From: Ceratothoa steindachneri
Lineage: Eukaryota; Arthropoda; Malacostraca; Isopoda; Cymothoidae
Reading direction: 5' to 3'
Assembly (NCBI GenBank): GCA_963969495.1
Contig: OZ018320.1
Span: 75,614,162 to 75,678,161 of the forward strand
Length of the DNA: 64,000 bases
The notes under the pieces were generated by a model, which was not told the DNA's origin, did no database searches, and was given only the letters and a program-made list of their open reading frames with translations. Made by a program: the position numbers and the translations under genes. Position 1 is the first letter of the stretch. Each line of letters starts with the position of its first letter. Shown one piece after another: positions 36,001 through 47,612 of the stretch.

Positions 36001-36785
36001 GGAGGGGAGGTGGATAGAGAGGAAGAGATGGGGGAAGGGAGAGGGGTAAAGGGGTGGAAGAGGGGTGGAGATATTGGAAAAGAGGGGGGAGAAGGGGAGG
36101 CAGGAGAAATTGGACAGAAAGGGGTGGATACAAGGGAGAGAGGGGAGGAGAATTTTTCTCTTGGTTGAGAGGGGGGAGGGGGAAAGGGGAAGAGAGGGAG
36201 TGGAGAAGGGTGAGAGATGAGGGTGGGGAGAGGATAGAGTGGTGGTAAATTGGGGAGATGGGGGGGATATGGTGGATTGGGAAAAGGGGGGAAGGGAGAG
36301 GGGAGATCATTTTTTCTCTTGGTTTGATAGGGAAGAGGGAGAGGGAAGAGAGTTTGGGGAGAGAGATGTTAAGGGGGAGGGGAAGGGGAGAGGGAGAGGG
36401 GAAGAGAGTTTGGGGAGAGAGATGTTAAGGGGGAGGGGAAGGGGAGAGGGAGAGGTGGAGAGGGGAAGAGAGTTTGGGGAGAGAGATGTTAAGGGGGAGG
36501 GGAAGGGGAGAGGGAGAGGTGGAGAGAAAAGGGATGGAGAGGAGAAGGGGAGAGATGGGGGTATTAGAGAAGAGGGGGAGATTGGGAAAGAGGGAGAGGG
36601 AGGAGTATTTTTCTCTTGATTTAAGAGGGGGGAAAGAAGGCAGGAGAGGGTGGAGACAGAGGGGCGAGAGGGGGAGGGAAGGGAGAGAGAGGGGATGAGG
36701 GGAAGGGGGAAAGAAAGAGGTCAGAGAGGAGAGAGTGGGGCTGGAGTGTGGGAAAGAGAGGGGGAGAGGGGGAGGGTTAGAACGT
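36001..36785 (+). repeat. 800-base polypurine (G/A-rich) block with tandem units
   Basis: Almost pure purine on the plus strand. It contains three copies of a 56-64-base unit with GAAGAGAGTTTGGGGAGAG and GATGTTAAGGGGGAGGGG (from about 36345, 36401, 36465). A TTTTTCTCTTG-TT-AGAGGGG word recurs at about 36153, 36310 and 36608. Confidence 0.93.
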
Positions 36786-36844
36786 GATTTTTTATTCCTA
36801 TAAATGGACAGACAGACACACACACACACAGAGACAGACTGCGT

Positions 36845-36845
<1 letters not shown>

Positions 36846-36909
<64 letters not shown>
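36846..36909. repeat. (TA)n microsatellite preceded by (AC)n
   Basis: ACACACACAC at 36817-36829, then TA tract. Confidence 0.97.
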
Positions 36910-36913
<4 letters not shown>

Positions 36914-37875
36914 AGATTCATTACTCCGAAAGCAGGGCAGGGTTAAGCAATGTGGTGGCGCTTATATGAGAGGCGTTCGTCTCCGATTGATTTGGAAAGA
37001 TAATTTTGACTCTCCAGAGATTATCCGAAACGATCTTTAGTTCCGAATGCTCTCGCTAATTAGAGTTTAGCCTAAGGATAGTTTTGAGAGTTTGAGGAGT
37101 GTTTTGAGAGATGTTTCAGAGTTCTGAAATCGATAGAAAGTTATGAGTTCGAAGGACCGAAGGTTAAAATAAATTTAGGCTAGAGATACGGTCAAATGAG
37201 TTTAAGAGTTTGATGTGAGTTTGAGGGAACTCGCTAAGTGGAAATAAAGCTTACCTTGGTCGAGAACAACGTTCGATGACCTACTTGAAAGGAGGAGACG
37301 TTCAAGGTGCCGCAAACTTCGGAAGTTTCTGTCCAGAAGTGTCCAAGAGTCAAAGAATTTGAGAAGAGTTTTAAGAGTTTTGAGTTTGAGAGTTTGGTAG
37401 TTCTGTCTTCATCCAGCCTCGGAACAGTTGTGTCTGGTAGTCCCTCCTGCTAGTGGGGTTTCAACAAATCGGAAAGGTGGAGTTGGGGATAATTAAAGTG
37501 GGAGGAAAGCGGGGGCGGTAGGCATCCAGACCCCCTAAGACGCGTAAACACCCTCTCCACCATCACAAAGTGAAGAAATCATAATGTGAGTGGCTTTCTT
37601 CACTTTGCGATTTCACCTGAATTTCATCGGTAAGCAACATTATACTTTAATAATTTACTTTTGTGTCGTTCTTTGTTTTGTTTTTTGTTTATTAGTGGTT
37701 ACATTAGATAGATACTTTGAAACACTTTTATGTTTGATACTCTTCTCTTTTAAATCCCTGAGTTATCTATTATTTTTTTTATTTATCTACATGGTGTTAA
37801 CTTGATCATTTTTATTATTGCAAGTTTAAATTTGTTCTAGTCGGGGTTCTTTTAGTTTTCTTAATTTTTGTATTA
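36910..37875. other. Unassigned interval with GAGTTT-rich sequence
   Basis: GAGTTTGAG-like words recur at 37070-37400, weakly repetitive. No gene recognised. Confidence 0.4.
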
Positions 37876-37877
37876 TA

Positions 37878-38806
37878 CGAGGGGCGGTCAATAAGTTTTG
37901 CGAATCGGTAAGGTGAAACACAGGAAGGGGGATGGCTGTTTGTGAGGGTGTTAGGGCAAGTTATGAAAAGTCAGGACCTGCAGCCGCACGCTCCTGCCTC
38001 GTCTATTTAAGAAGCAGTAGCTGATCGTAGATCGTCAGTCACAACTTTTCAACAATGGAGAAGGTTGAGCACCGCGCACTGATCAAATTTTTGACCAAGA
38101 AAGGCAAGAATGCAAAAGAGATCCATGAACGCATGGTTGCAGTGTACAGCGACACCGCCTCTTCATATGCAACCATTGTTCACTGGAATAGGGAGTTCCG
38201 CCATGGCTGTGAGCCCTTGAAGATGATTCCCGTCCAGGACGCCCGTCAGACGCGACCAACGATGACAATGTGGCCCGTGTGGAGAGGGTGATCCTCAAAA
38301 ATCGACGGATGAAGGTCGAAGAAATCGAGCGAAAACTTAGAATATCACATGGAAGTGTTATCAACATCATTCACGACAATTTGGCCATGACCAAGGTCTG
38401 TGCCCATTGGGTCCCTAGAAACCTCACGCCCCATGATCGACTTCAACGTTGTCAAAGTCCACAAGGCCAGAGTTGCACAAGCTGCCCTGCGCGAGTGCGG
38501 ATTCGAAGAGCTCAACCATCTCCCTTACAGTCCAGATCTGGTCCATAGCGACTACTTTTTATTCTGCCAGCTCAAGGCTGCACTGAGTGGACGCCGGTTT
38601 GGGGACGATGCAGATGTTCAGCTTGCCATCCAGGAGTGGATTGAACAGCAGTCGGGAGATTTCTGGTTGTCGGGAATTCGAAGCCTCAGGGACAAGTGGT
38701 GCAAGTGCATTGAAGTCGAGGGTAGTTATATTGAAAAATAATAAAACACTTTTCCTCATATCTCGTTTCCTTATATCCGAATTGCAAACTTATTGACCTC
38801 CCTTCG
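37878..38806 (+). mobile_element. Internally deleted mariner (DD34D type)
   Basis: 929 bases with terminal inverted repeats CGAGGGGCGGTCAATAAGTT and CGAAGGGAGGTCAATAAGTT, flanked by TA on both sides (37876-37877 and 38807-38808). Full-length relatives are usually about 1.3 kb. Confidence 0.88.
38055..38741 (+). pseudogene. Mariner transposase with the catalytic centre deleted
   Basis: Starts at MEKVEHRALIKFLTKKGKNA, a typical mariner N-terminus with helix-turn-helix (KEIHERMVAVYSDTASSYAT, VHWNREFRHG). A shift near 38285 gives VERVILKNRRMKVEEIERKL and SHGSVINIIHDNLAMTKV up to HWVPRNLTPHDR. The protein then jumps to VHKARVAQAALRECGFEELN and LPYSPDLVHSDYFLF (third Asp region), ending KWCKCIEVEGSYIEK. 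The part between, with the first Asp (DETW-like) and the second (HDNAR-like), is missing. The deletion of roughly 350-400 bases removes activity, yet both ends remain, so it could be moved in trans. Confidence 0.85.
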
Positions 38807-38808
38807 TA

Positions 38809-39131
38809 TATCGTCATTTTTTACCATATGGATCTTTTACTTAGGAATATTTTTATCTTAATAAGATCTTAATAGATCTTTTTATAATGTTAGTTTGTTC
38901 ATAATTTGGGGGTTTTATATTTTTACTCGCCGAATTTATTTTACTGTCTTAATTTTTCTAGTTTAATTAAATTCCATTACTTTAGCCTTCAAAATATTTT
39001 TACGCCCCTCCCCTAGGAAAATATTTCAACTTTTCCTAGTTTCAACCGATTTTTTGTCTTCTTAATAAATTTACTGACAATAACAATTTAATCATATCTC
39101 ACTGTATTTTTATTGTTTTATGATTTTAGAA

Positions 39132-39134
<3 letters not shown>
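38809..39134. other. AT-rich unassigned interval
   Basis: No coding or RNA gene seen. Confidence 0.5.

Positions 39135-39199
<65 letters not shown>
39135..39199. repeat. (TA)n microsatellite
   Basis: TA tract at the presumed 3' end of the minus-strand PLE that contains the DD41D mariner. Confidence 0.98.
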
Positions 39200-39202
<3 letters not shown>

Positions 39203-39336
39203 GAATTGGTTGATTTTTATTTGAGAAATATAAGTTTAAGCATGGAGTCTTATTGTAGAGTGTTCCGGTTGGGCCAGCGTGAGACCTGTTTTGCATGACC
39301 TCCCATCCGGCTGTTCAACTGTCGCAATATTTTGTA

Positions 39337-40670
39337 CAGGGTGACCCCCTCCCCCCTCCTTAAAAAAACGGGCGTGCACACAGTTTTGTGATATATCCTT
39401 CATTTATTAACTAATCACCCTTACTTTGCAGGACATAACTAGATCTCAATGGGAGCTCCAGCAAAGAATATACTGCGTCATACATTACTACAAGACAGGT
39501 TCGTTTAAGAAAGTGCAGGACACTTTGATGCATCAGTTCGAATGTGAAAAGGCCCCCTCCAAGAGCAGAATTCAGGATTTGGTGGACCATTTCGAGAACT
39601 ATGGGACGGTGGAAAAGCTCAATGCAGCCAGTGACAACCATTCAAGCCATTCAGGACGCCCCAGGAAGCGTACAGCTGAGCTGGTCTAAAGAGTGAGAGA
39701 GTCAGTTAAGCAGAGTCCAAAACGCTCTGTGCGCAAGCGAAGTCAGTCCCACGGTATATCATATGAGACTTGCAGGAGAGTGCTAGTAATGGATGTAAAG
39801 GCCTACCCATACAGAATACAGACGAAGCAGATCCTTACAGCCTCAGACAAAGAGCAGAGAAAGGCTATGGCAGTCAGGGTACTGGAAAAGATTCAGGAGA
39901 CCCCAACTTTCCTTAACCTCCTTTGTACCTCAGATGAAGCTCACTTCCATCTTAAAGGAAAAGTATACTCAAAGACATTTTTGGGGGGACCTCTAGACCA
40001 AATCCGGTAGCCACCAAGCCCCTACACTTTCCTAAGTGCATGGTATGGACTGAAATCTCAGCCAGAGGCATCATCAGACCATTCTTCTTTGACAGTGACA
40101 GTTACCAAGGAGCGGTATGTTGAGGTCCTCAAAACCTTCAAGAGGGAGCTGCAGACCCTGTTCCCGTCATTTATGTAGAAGTTCTGGTTCCAGCAAGATG
40201 GAGCAAGCTCTCACACCTCAAGCCTGTCCCGAAATTGGCTGAAAGAACTTTGGTGACCGTGCGATCAGTCTCAAGACTGATTTTGAGTGGGCACCTCACA
40301 ACCCAGACCTTAGCTCCACAGATTTCTTTCTCTGGGGCTACCTTATTGACAGAGTGTACACAGGGAGACCCAAGACCATCACGGAACTCAAGGAAGCCAT
40401 CAGGAAGGAGATCAAAGCCATTAGTCGGTCGGTTTGTAAGGACGTCATGGACAACTTTGTGCTGCGCCTCAAGAAATGCACAGAGCTAAATGGAGGTCAT
40501 CTCGAACACGGGCTCTAGAATAAAGAAGAAAAGTCCAAAGACTCTCATGTTTTGATATGATGTTTTTAAACACGATAAATTAGTTATCACCAAAGTTTCA
40601 TTCAATCCTTTCAGAAAATTAAGAAATGAGGCTTATCGAAAGTTGAGGCCCGTTTTGGGGGGTGACTCTG
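39337..40670 (+). mobile_element. rosa-like (DD41D) mariner, second copy
   Basis: 1334 bases between TA duplications (39335-39336 and 40671-40672). Ends: CAGGGTGACCCCCTCC and, inverted, CAGAGTCACCCCCCAAAACG. ACGGGC recurs inside both ends. It lies at the 3' end of a PLE ORF. Confidence 0.87.
39420..40518 (+). pseudogene. DD41D mariner transposase, second copy
   Basis: Starts about 39426 with MQDITRSQWELQQRIYCVIHY and YKTGSFKKVQDTLMHQFECE, the N-terminal helix-turn-helix. PSKSRIQDLVDHFENYGTVE and SGRPRKRTAELV then lead to a stop at 39687. The frame continues RVRESVKQSPKRSVRKRSQ, LCTSDEAHFHLKGKV (first Asp), and after a shift WTEISARGIIRPFFFD. FWFQQDGASSHTSSLSRNWL carries the second Asp. A one-base loss near 40250 is followed by FEWAPHNPDLSSTDFFLWGYL (third Asp, 41 residues after the second). 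It ends NGGHLEHGL. All three catalytic Asp survive. A few stops and shifts are the only damage seen, so it is younger than most elements here. Confidence 0.87.
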
Positions 40671-40675
40671 TATTA

Positions 40676-41400
40676 TTATTTAGTTTTAAGTGCATTCAAA
40701 TCTGTCGAATGGAGGGTTCGGCTCATTGAGCCGATATAGGATACGTCGCACGACGTATACTTGTATTGGCATGTGCGAGTAAAAGAAGAACGGCAAGCTA
40801 TTGGAAGGGGGTCTTTGTAACGAAACAGTGAGCCAATTGCATTCTTTTTTCGTGTGATTATATTTAGATCCGAAGAAAGGAAGTGTTTCTGGATTATAGA
40901 GCCGATTTCAGTTGCCTTTTCGAGGTTTGTAGACAAAGAAGGATGCCTTTAATTATAGGGCATTAAGGTAAAGGTCATGTCGCTTCTTTTTCAGATGTCT
41001 ATTAGATAACTTTGGCAATTTATTATCTTTGAAAAATTTCTTTAGAAAAGAGAACTCATCATCTAATAGTTTATAAGGCTAGCGGATCTTAAGTGCTCTG
41101 TGAAGTAGAGTATCAATAGAGTTTAGTTTAAACGAACGAGGAATGAAACTAAAGAAGCCTGTTCCTAGGGTGGTAAAGGTGGACTTACGCTATACAATAA
41201 AAGAAAGGCAAGTTTTGAGTGGCCAAAATTTATATCTAAATAGGGCAGGAAGCCTTTGTTTAATAATTCCTTACTGAATTTTATGTTCGGGTGCTGGTGG
41301 TTGATAAATCCCATAAGTTTAAGGGAAAGTTCTTCTTTATGGAACATGATTAGAGAGTCGTCAACAGAAGTCTAGGAAAGACGGGAGATAAATCCCGTGG
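40676..41400 (-). pseudogene. PLE RT C-terminus and GIY-YIG endonuclease, a distinct family
   Basis: On the minus strand: TSVDDSLIMFHKEEL (YVDD region with DD kept, about 41375-41325), LMGFINHQHPNIKFSKEL, and FLPYLDINFGHSKLAF (LPFLD-type). A shift leads to FFSFIPRSFKLNSIDTLLHRALKIR and LLDDEFSFLKKFFKDNKLPK, the region before the nuclease. 40936-40676 has LEKATEIGSIIQKHFLSSDL and CQYKYTSCDVSYIGSMSRTLHSTDL, a GIY-YIG core in which the helix Arg is not obvious. The family is unlike the other PLEs in the window. The order and motifs are clear. The N-terminal half upstream of 41400 is not recognisable. Confidence 0.75.
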
Positions 41401-41744
41401 GCAGGTGTAGAGCCAGGAAGCCACATGGAAACATAAAAAGATCTTTCCACATATAAGTCGAGAAGAGAACGAAATTGAGGGTGGTATAAGCTTAAAAACT
41501 AGTTGGAAGAACTACAAAGACTATTTATAATTATGTTCATAGTTTCCTGGAAAGGCCCAAAATCTGTTCTAGTAAGTCTAAGGCATTACTGAAAGTAAAT
41601 TTATTTGTGGTTAGGAGGAGCAGGTCAGAAATTTGGCCATAAGAAAATAGGGCGCAATGGAATTGAAGGCTTATGCACTTTAGGGAGGTCTTATAGAATA
41701 CCCGAGAGTGAACCAGAAGCGAAAAGGCGAGCATATGTCTCTGA

Positions 41745-42916
41745 CTCGATTAACTTTAGCTTTTTAAATTTAAATAATACACGATTAACCACGTAAAAAG
41801 ATGATACAATTTTATTCGTTAAAAAAAGGAATGCTACAATTTTATTCTAAGAGTCAATAATTAAATATCTCTTTACTCCCTTCACAACACTTATTTATTT
41901 GCCATTTTATGTAATGTTACTTTGGTTTACTGTGAACCAATTATAGAATTTCATAAGACTTCAAAATGCTCGTCTCTGAGGTGGTTTTGAGGCAGATTAG
42001 ATTCTAATGTGATTCCAACACTACAGTATAATAATATAGAACAGTGAACTCGCCGCATGCTCTGTTCTTTCTTTATTGCCTGCATCCTATACCTTTCTAT
42101 ATACATTCCCTATCAATGATATACATTTTATTCCCCTCATTATCTTATTATGGATTGCAATTTTATTAATTAGTGATATAGAAAACAAATTGCTGTTATT
42201 ATCTTTCGATTTTCTTACTCCTGACTTCCTCCATTTTTATCAAGTCTACGTTAAAATATCTGTTTTCTACAACAAAAATATTTTTTTCAGAAAATAAATT
42301 TGTATGGGAAACACAAATAAAAAAACGTGCAACATGGTAGGGCATTAATATGGAGGGGTAAATGGAATAGAAACGAATTCGATTACGAGATCATATAAAA
42401 TGATTTTATAAAATGCAAGTTATTGGGTTTTTTGTTCAAATTTCGGAAAATGCCTTCTCTCAAATTTTGTGGGCGTTTTGTTATCAATCTCTCTTTTTAA
42501 AAAATATACAAATGCTAAATATCGAAGATATACACCGGGCAAATTTCTCATTATGATGTTATGACGAAAAATAGATTGGTTGCCATCTTGGGAGCCACAT
42601 TGTTAGTTGGAATCACATCATATCATATTATATATCATTTTGAAGAGAGTTTTTTTCTGAATTAAAATATGATATGAAAATTTCATATTAATCAATTTGG
42701 GGTTTATTTTAGGGTTACCAACCGCCCTTTATTGTAAAGAACAGTCCTTTAGTCAGTTTTTTCGTTTTTGTCCTTTTTTTAGTTTGGAAAGGACGCCAAA
42801 TGTCCTTTATTTTGAAAATCATTTCCCTCATAAGACATTGATGGCATAATTTATTTATATGGCTATAAATCTAGACTGTTTTTCTTAGGAATTAGATATT
42901 TTGTAAATTATTTTGC

Positions 42917-42917
<1 letters not shown>
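41745..42917. other. AT-rich unassigned interval
   Basis: No gene recognised. Confidence 0.5.

Positions 42918-43007
<90 letters not shown>
42918..43007. repeat. (TA)n microsatellite
   Basis: Pure TA tract of about 45 units. Confidence 0.98.
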
Positions 43008-43008
<1 letters not shown>

Positions 43009-43139
43009 CATATATAATTAATATTATGTCATGATGCATGACAGCATGAATCCCCCGAAGATAAAGGAACTAAACATTATAGTTCGCCGTTCGTATGATT
43101 TATAAGTTTGGTTTTGGGTGCCGAGCGATGATCATGCTA

Positions 43140-43620
43140 TGGAAGCAAAGAAGTGATTACAATGCTGTATAATGCCTATGTATTCAAGCATGGGTATCTC
43201 ATTATCAGGAAGATTTAGAAATGTTGGAGCGGGTGAGGCGAGGAGCTATTAAGCCTATATCTGGGTTTCAAAAATTAAGCTCTGAGACCAGACTACCAAA
43301 ACTGGATATGTTTTCGGTTAAGAAGAGAATGCTGAGGGGGGGGGGGTCTGATTGAGGTATTTAAATTTTTTCAGGTTTCGACTATATTAACCATGAAAAT
43401 TTCTTGAGTAACACTGGGGGTGTTATTCGAGGACACCAGTTTAAAATTAAGAGGTAATTTGTGAGGACAGATGTAGGCAAATTCTATTTTAGCAATAGGG
43501 TGGTGGATGCTTGGGATGATTTGCCTCCAAAAGTTGTTAAATGTTCCACACTTTCTGGGTTTAAGACAAAATTGGACAAGAGATTGAGGGCTTCGGCCAT
43601 ATGGGTATATATTAAGCATG
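43140..43620 (+). pseudogene. CR1/L2-like LINE, C-terminal remnant
   Basis: Plus-strand pieces: MFSVKKRML-like sequence at about 43308, then GLIEVFKFFQGFDYIN and HENFLSNTGGVIRGHQFKIK, then VGKFYFSNRVVDAWDDLPPK and VVKCSTLSGFKTKLDKRL to about 43590. The run RGH-FKIK, FFS-RVV-WN-LP and S-FK-LD is the usual C-terminal tail after the RT of CR1/L2-like LINEs. A G-run near 43336 and several stops break the frame. The RT core is absent. It cannot come from the Jockey-like LINE, whose C-terminus is different. Confidence 0.7.
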
Positions 43621-44884
43621 TACATGCATATATTTGCTAGAGTTGCATGCAAATGAAAAGTCCTTTATGAATGGATGTAGACAAATTTAAGGTTGTATGA
43701 TAACAAATCCCTTTTGTATTGAGAGGATATATGTATGTGTAAAATCTGTAATTATGGAAGTTTTTGATGGGTCCTTTGGGGGATGATATACCTAATTCAC
43801 TGTATATATGTATTAATTTGTATGAGATGGCTGGGCTGTGGCTTGTTGGTAACTGGCTCCTTGTGTTCTTTTCTTGTTGCATCAATTTCGTATGCTCTTA
43901 TGTACTCGTAGGTAGGCCCTACCTACCCTCAGTGTTTAGTTTTACTCTGTGTAATTTTTTTAAGGCGATTAATTACACGAGCAAATACGTGACAGAAACT
44001 CTTATTACCTATCTCAGTTCGTTAAATGTTAATATCTAATCCGAAAATTATTAATGATAATTTTTTTTTAATAATGGAACCCCCAATGAAAAGAAAAGAA
44101 ACGATTGTGTTAATATAATAAAAATTGGGAAAACTATTGTGAATGGTTGGCGGCAACTAATAATCCACAAGAAGTGTATTATTTTCCAAAGTGTAATTAA
44201 AATTGGATAGATGAGTGTTTTAGCAATTACACAACATAAAAATTCAGATGGTCGTAAAAATAAAATTAGAGTTTCATCTCCCAGTTCTTTAATTGATAAA
44301 TTTACTCCTAAAAGCAAATTCTAAAGATGAAAATATTAAAGTTGCTTCGGAAATAGCTCAAATATATCATGCAATTAAAAAAAATCATTCTTCCAACTCA
44401 CTTGATTTCAGTTTGAAATTAAATTTAAAACTTTACTCTCCCACCAAATGTTGATCCTGGATCCGTCACTGGGAGGGATCATCGTTTAGATTAATTAACA
44501 TTCATAATCCAGCAAGGAGGTGTACATTGGTCATTTGCGTTCTTCCCTTCTATGTACATATAAGTTTTTACTTGGAGATATTGAGGTCAAGGAATAATAA
44601 TATGTATTATATAATATGTACGTCATACATGAATTAAAACCCAATAGATAATGACGTAGAGTAGATAGTTGCGATGATACTTTTGCATAGATATAAATAG
44701 AAAATAGAAAGTGCATTTTGAAGCTATAGAATAAGTAAGGATTTGTGACTTTGCCGAGAGTAAAATCTGCTAATCGTGAGTGTCGTATAATGCCCCTTTT
44801 GATCACTCCACTCCTGACACCACTTCTGTCGTGGTATACCTGGTGGTGTGATGTACATACTTCTTTGATGAAGTAGGCTTTGGT
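43621..44884. other. Unassigned interval
   Basis: No gene recognised. On the minus strand, AGAAGTGGTGTCAGGAGTGG at 44831-44812 looks like a primer-binding site after an LTR, but no gag or pol follows. Confidence 0.35.
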
Positions 44885-46100
44885 CTAAGAGTGCTAATTT
44901 TGATATTTTAAGAAAGAGCCGCTTCAACGCGTAAGGATAAGAGGAAACACACAGGAATTATCCCCAAATACACATATATTTTAAATTTAACACTTAACTA
45001 TGAAAAACAAACAGTAATCACATTTATATTTTCATCCTAAGCTAAACTAGACTATTCCGGTTGGCAGCTATGCCTATTACATAGTCTTCAATGACAAAAA
45101 TAAACAAATAGGCTAAACGTAAACACACCAATTGCCGATTAGTATTTTTATCGCGACCCTTTTTGATTAGCGTTAATCATTAAATTAAAGTACTCTCTTT
45201 TACCAACAAATATGACCGGGGTTCACGCACGATTGTCTTTACTTCTATAAAATCGTGCAACGTACTAACCTCATACTATCGCAATATGAATATATAAATG
45301 TTCTTGCTAACTCACATGTCAGACGGGATCAGGGTTACCGGATAACGCTGGAGGGCTTATCTCGCGCTTTGGAGGGTTGCCGTGGCCGATGATTGAATTT
45401 CGTAGAGGTGGGATGGCGGATTAGAGGTAGTGCGAAGTTAACTTCTTATTGCAAATTTGCCTCTGGTTAAGTTAAGAAGATGGAGAGAGTTACGGTGCTC
45501 TTCGCTCCACGAGTCCTTTTCTAAATAATCTTGACGCCTCTTGGTGTCTGATTCTTCAACGTAGAGTGCCCAACTAGATTTTGGGGGTATTCGGTGAGAT
45601 TTTTACCGTAACTAAAGAACGAAACCTCGTAGGGACTAGGTTTTTCTCCTCTCACTCTTACGGAGCTTGAGATGTGAGAGTCCCAAGAGTGTGAGCGGGT
45701 TTACTTTTCTCCAGTCAGACTTCTTCTAAGTCTGTAAAGGATTCTTCGGTATGGCCACGATACAAAACTCGACGATTTATGTTAATTCGGCCCGGGGAGG
45801 CGGGATCGATTTTCTCAATCTGATCCTATCGTTTCTCACGGAAATCGTCTTGTCGGGCTGCAGGATCGATCTTTAACGAACTGAACCTTCTTCTTTCTTA
45901 TCGAATTCCAATCCTCTCTCTTTGTTTCCGGGGCTTATTTATAGGCGGACCACCGCCCCATCTAAGGGGAAAGAGGCGAGGTCACAGAGGGGAGCGCGAA
46001 TGGTGAGTTCGCATCTGGTGAGAGCGAGAAGTGCAGAGATTGGCACTGAGGTGCCCAAGTCGGCTTACTAATTAGAGAGACTCTCAACTGCCACACTCCT
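44885..46100 (-). other. Possible solo LTR-like block
   Basis: On the minus strand it has CGCCTATAAATAAGCCCC (TATA box, about 45955-45938) and about 1 kb later an AT-rich part ending ATTAGCACTCTTAGA at 44898-44884. A TGGTGTCAGGAGTGG word lies about 55 bases further. No second copy of the whole block was found, so the call is tentative. Confidence 0.3.
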
Positions 46101-47085
46101 CGGCGTGCCTTTTGACTAGCATCGCTTTTTTTGTGTCATAACCACGGGTTTATGGATCTCGTAGGCAATTGGATCGTTAGAGCGTCGTTTGAGGGCCTTT
46201 TGTGGTTGCCTTAAAACAGATGTTCGCTCCAACTACCAAAGCAGCGGGGAGATCAAACAGGGTAGGCAGTTACTGTCGTTCGCCGGCTACCGTTCCCACG
46301 ATTCTCTTCGTGGGGCTCGCTTCTCAGGCTTTCTCCACAAACGGAGGGAAGACTTTAAGGTATATGTCCTCCTGGACCTCCAGGATGCTTTTGGAAGCCA
46401 TTTCTCTACAATGAGGATGAGTTAATTTGAGCCTACCTTGATTCAAGGGTGGCAGTTGCGAGGCAGCGTAGGAGGGTTGTCACAGACTCAGGAAGTAGAA
46501 AACTGAACTTCTTTGGACTCATTTCGCGAGACAATGGGGAATCGAGTGTACTAGTGGATTTACTACTGTGATGAAAGTTGCAGAAGTAGACTAGGAGTAT
46601 ATGACAAGTACTCCGTCTAATTGGATAAAGCTGGGATTCCTACGACAAGGTACCTAGTTAGATTCTATCCGAAAGAAGATAAAATTTTCTACACTCTTTT
46701 TCCATCCTGCGCCAATGATTCTTATCCGCACCCAACATATGTGTAGTTTGGTTTTGGAAACGAACGAAGATAATTTATTTAAGAAATAATCGTTAATATT
46801 AACCCAATTTAATCCTTCCTACTGTTTGTGCACATCTTCTTTTTTCCGTAGGGGATGGGGGCTGTGCCCTCATTGAAAAGCCCGTATTTTCTGTTTCTTT
46901 GAAATAGCCATCAATCCGCCAATCTACTCCTGCATTCCCCTAAAAGCAAGTTTCAAGTACACGCTTTTTAATCGCTGTGCTTCTATGTCGCAGGGAACCA
47001 TTAGCGTTAATATGATGGTATATACAGGGACTGGCGGGTAATTTTCCGCCGTCGGCAATTCTAAATTCTGCGCATGCGTGTTGCA
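46101..47085. other. Unassigned interval
   Basis: No gene recognised. Confidence 0.45.
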
Positions 47086-47087
47086 TA

Positions 47088-47612
47088 GTGTCGGTTCTCT
47101 CTTCTTCCTATCATAGTAAAATCAGTTTGCATCAGTGGGAGAAAATCAATACCCTGTCTGAGTTCAATGCTCAAATTAATTGGAAAAGGCAAGCCGTGTT
47201 ACTTAGTAGTCACGCTAAAAGCTTCAACGTGAAGGTCTCCGAGAGTTTGAATGTGAATCGTATGATGGACCAAGGACTCAAGAAAGAGATGGAAGAGGTA
47301 GATTGTAATTACGAGGGTACAAAGGCTTGGGTACGTCACTCTAAGCGTTATAATACGAAACGAACCCCCGAATTTATCGCTGAGATCAAAGCCATCATTG
47401 AAAACGATCCCAGCAAATCAAGGGGGTTGAGTTCCATAGCCAGGGACAAGAAATGTCACTCTCTCATCGGACAGTACATGCGGAGATCTGCTACTACTCA
47501 TACATCATGATGAAGAACCAGATTCTGTAGCAGAAGATGAAGGACAAGCGAAAGGAACGTGATGTGATGCTTGTGAACAAATTGAAGCACCTCCTCAAGC
47601 CTGGATAAAATG
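47088..47612 (+). pseudogene. maT-like mariner transposase, N-terminal half
   Basis: From MSVLSSSYHSKI at 47088, the useful part is RHSKRYNTKRTPEFIAEIKA and IIENDPSKSRGLSSIARDKK, then SLIGQYMRRS, ending at a stop at 47508. In another frame it continues SYMMKNQIL, QKMKDKRKERDVMLVNKLKH. In maT-type mariners this order (K-RT-EFI-I, DPSKSIR-IARD, S-MMRKGQ, NKLKHP) forms the paired helix-turn-helix DNA-binding part just before the first Asp. The catalytic half is missing after about 47612. The first 80 codons have no clear match, so the real start may be further in. No terminal repeats could be paired. Confidence 0.65.

Larger units (their letters stand above)
39200..41740 (-). mobile_element. Penelope-like element split by a mariner
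   Basis: PLE coding (41400-40676) is followed on the minus strand by a 1.33-kb mariner and then about 135 bases of probable PLE tail reaching (TA)n at 39199. Left of the mariner there is no coding, so the tail part is inferred from context. Confidence 0.6.

Noticed and set aside
36001..36785. Gly/Glu/Arg-rich and Pro/Ser/Leu-rich frames in the purine block
   Set aside because: They come from low-complexity purine repeats and are open on both strands.
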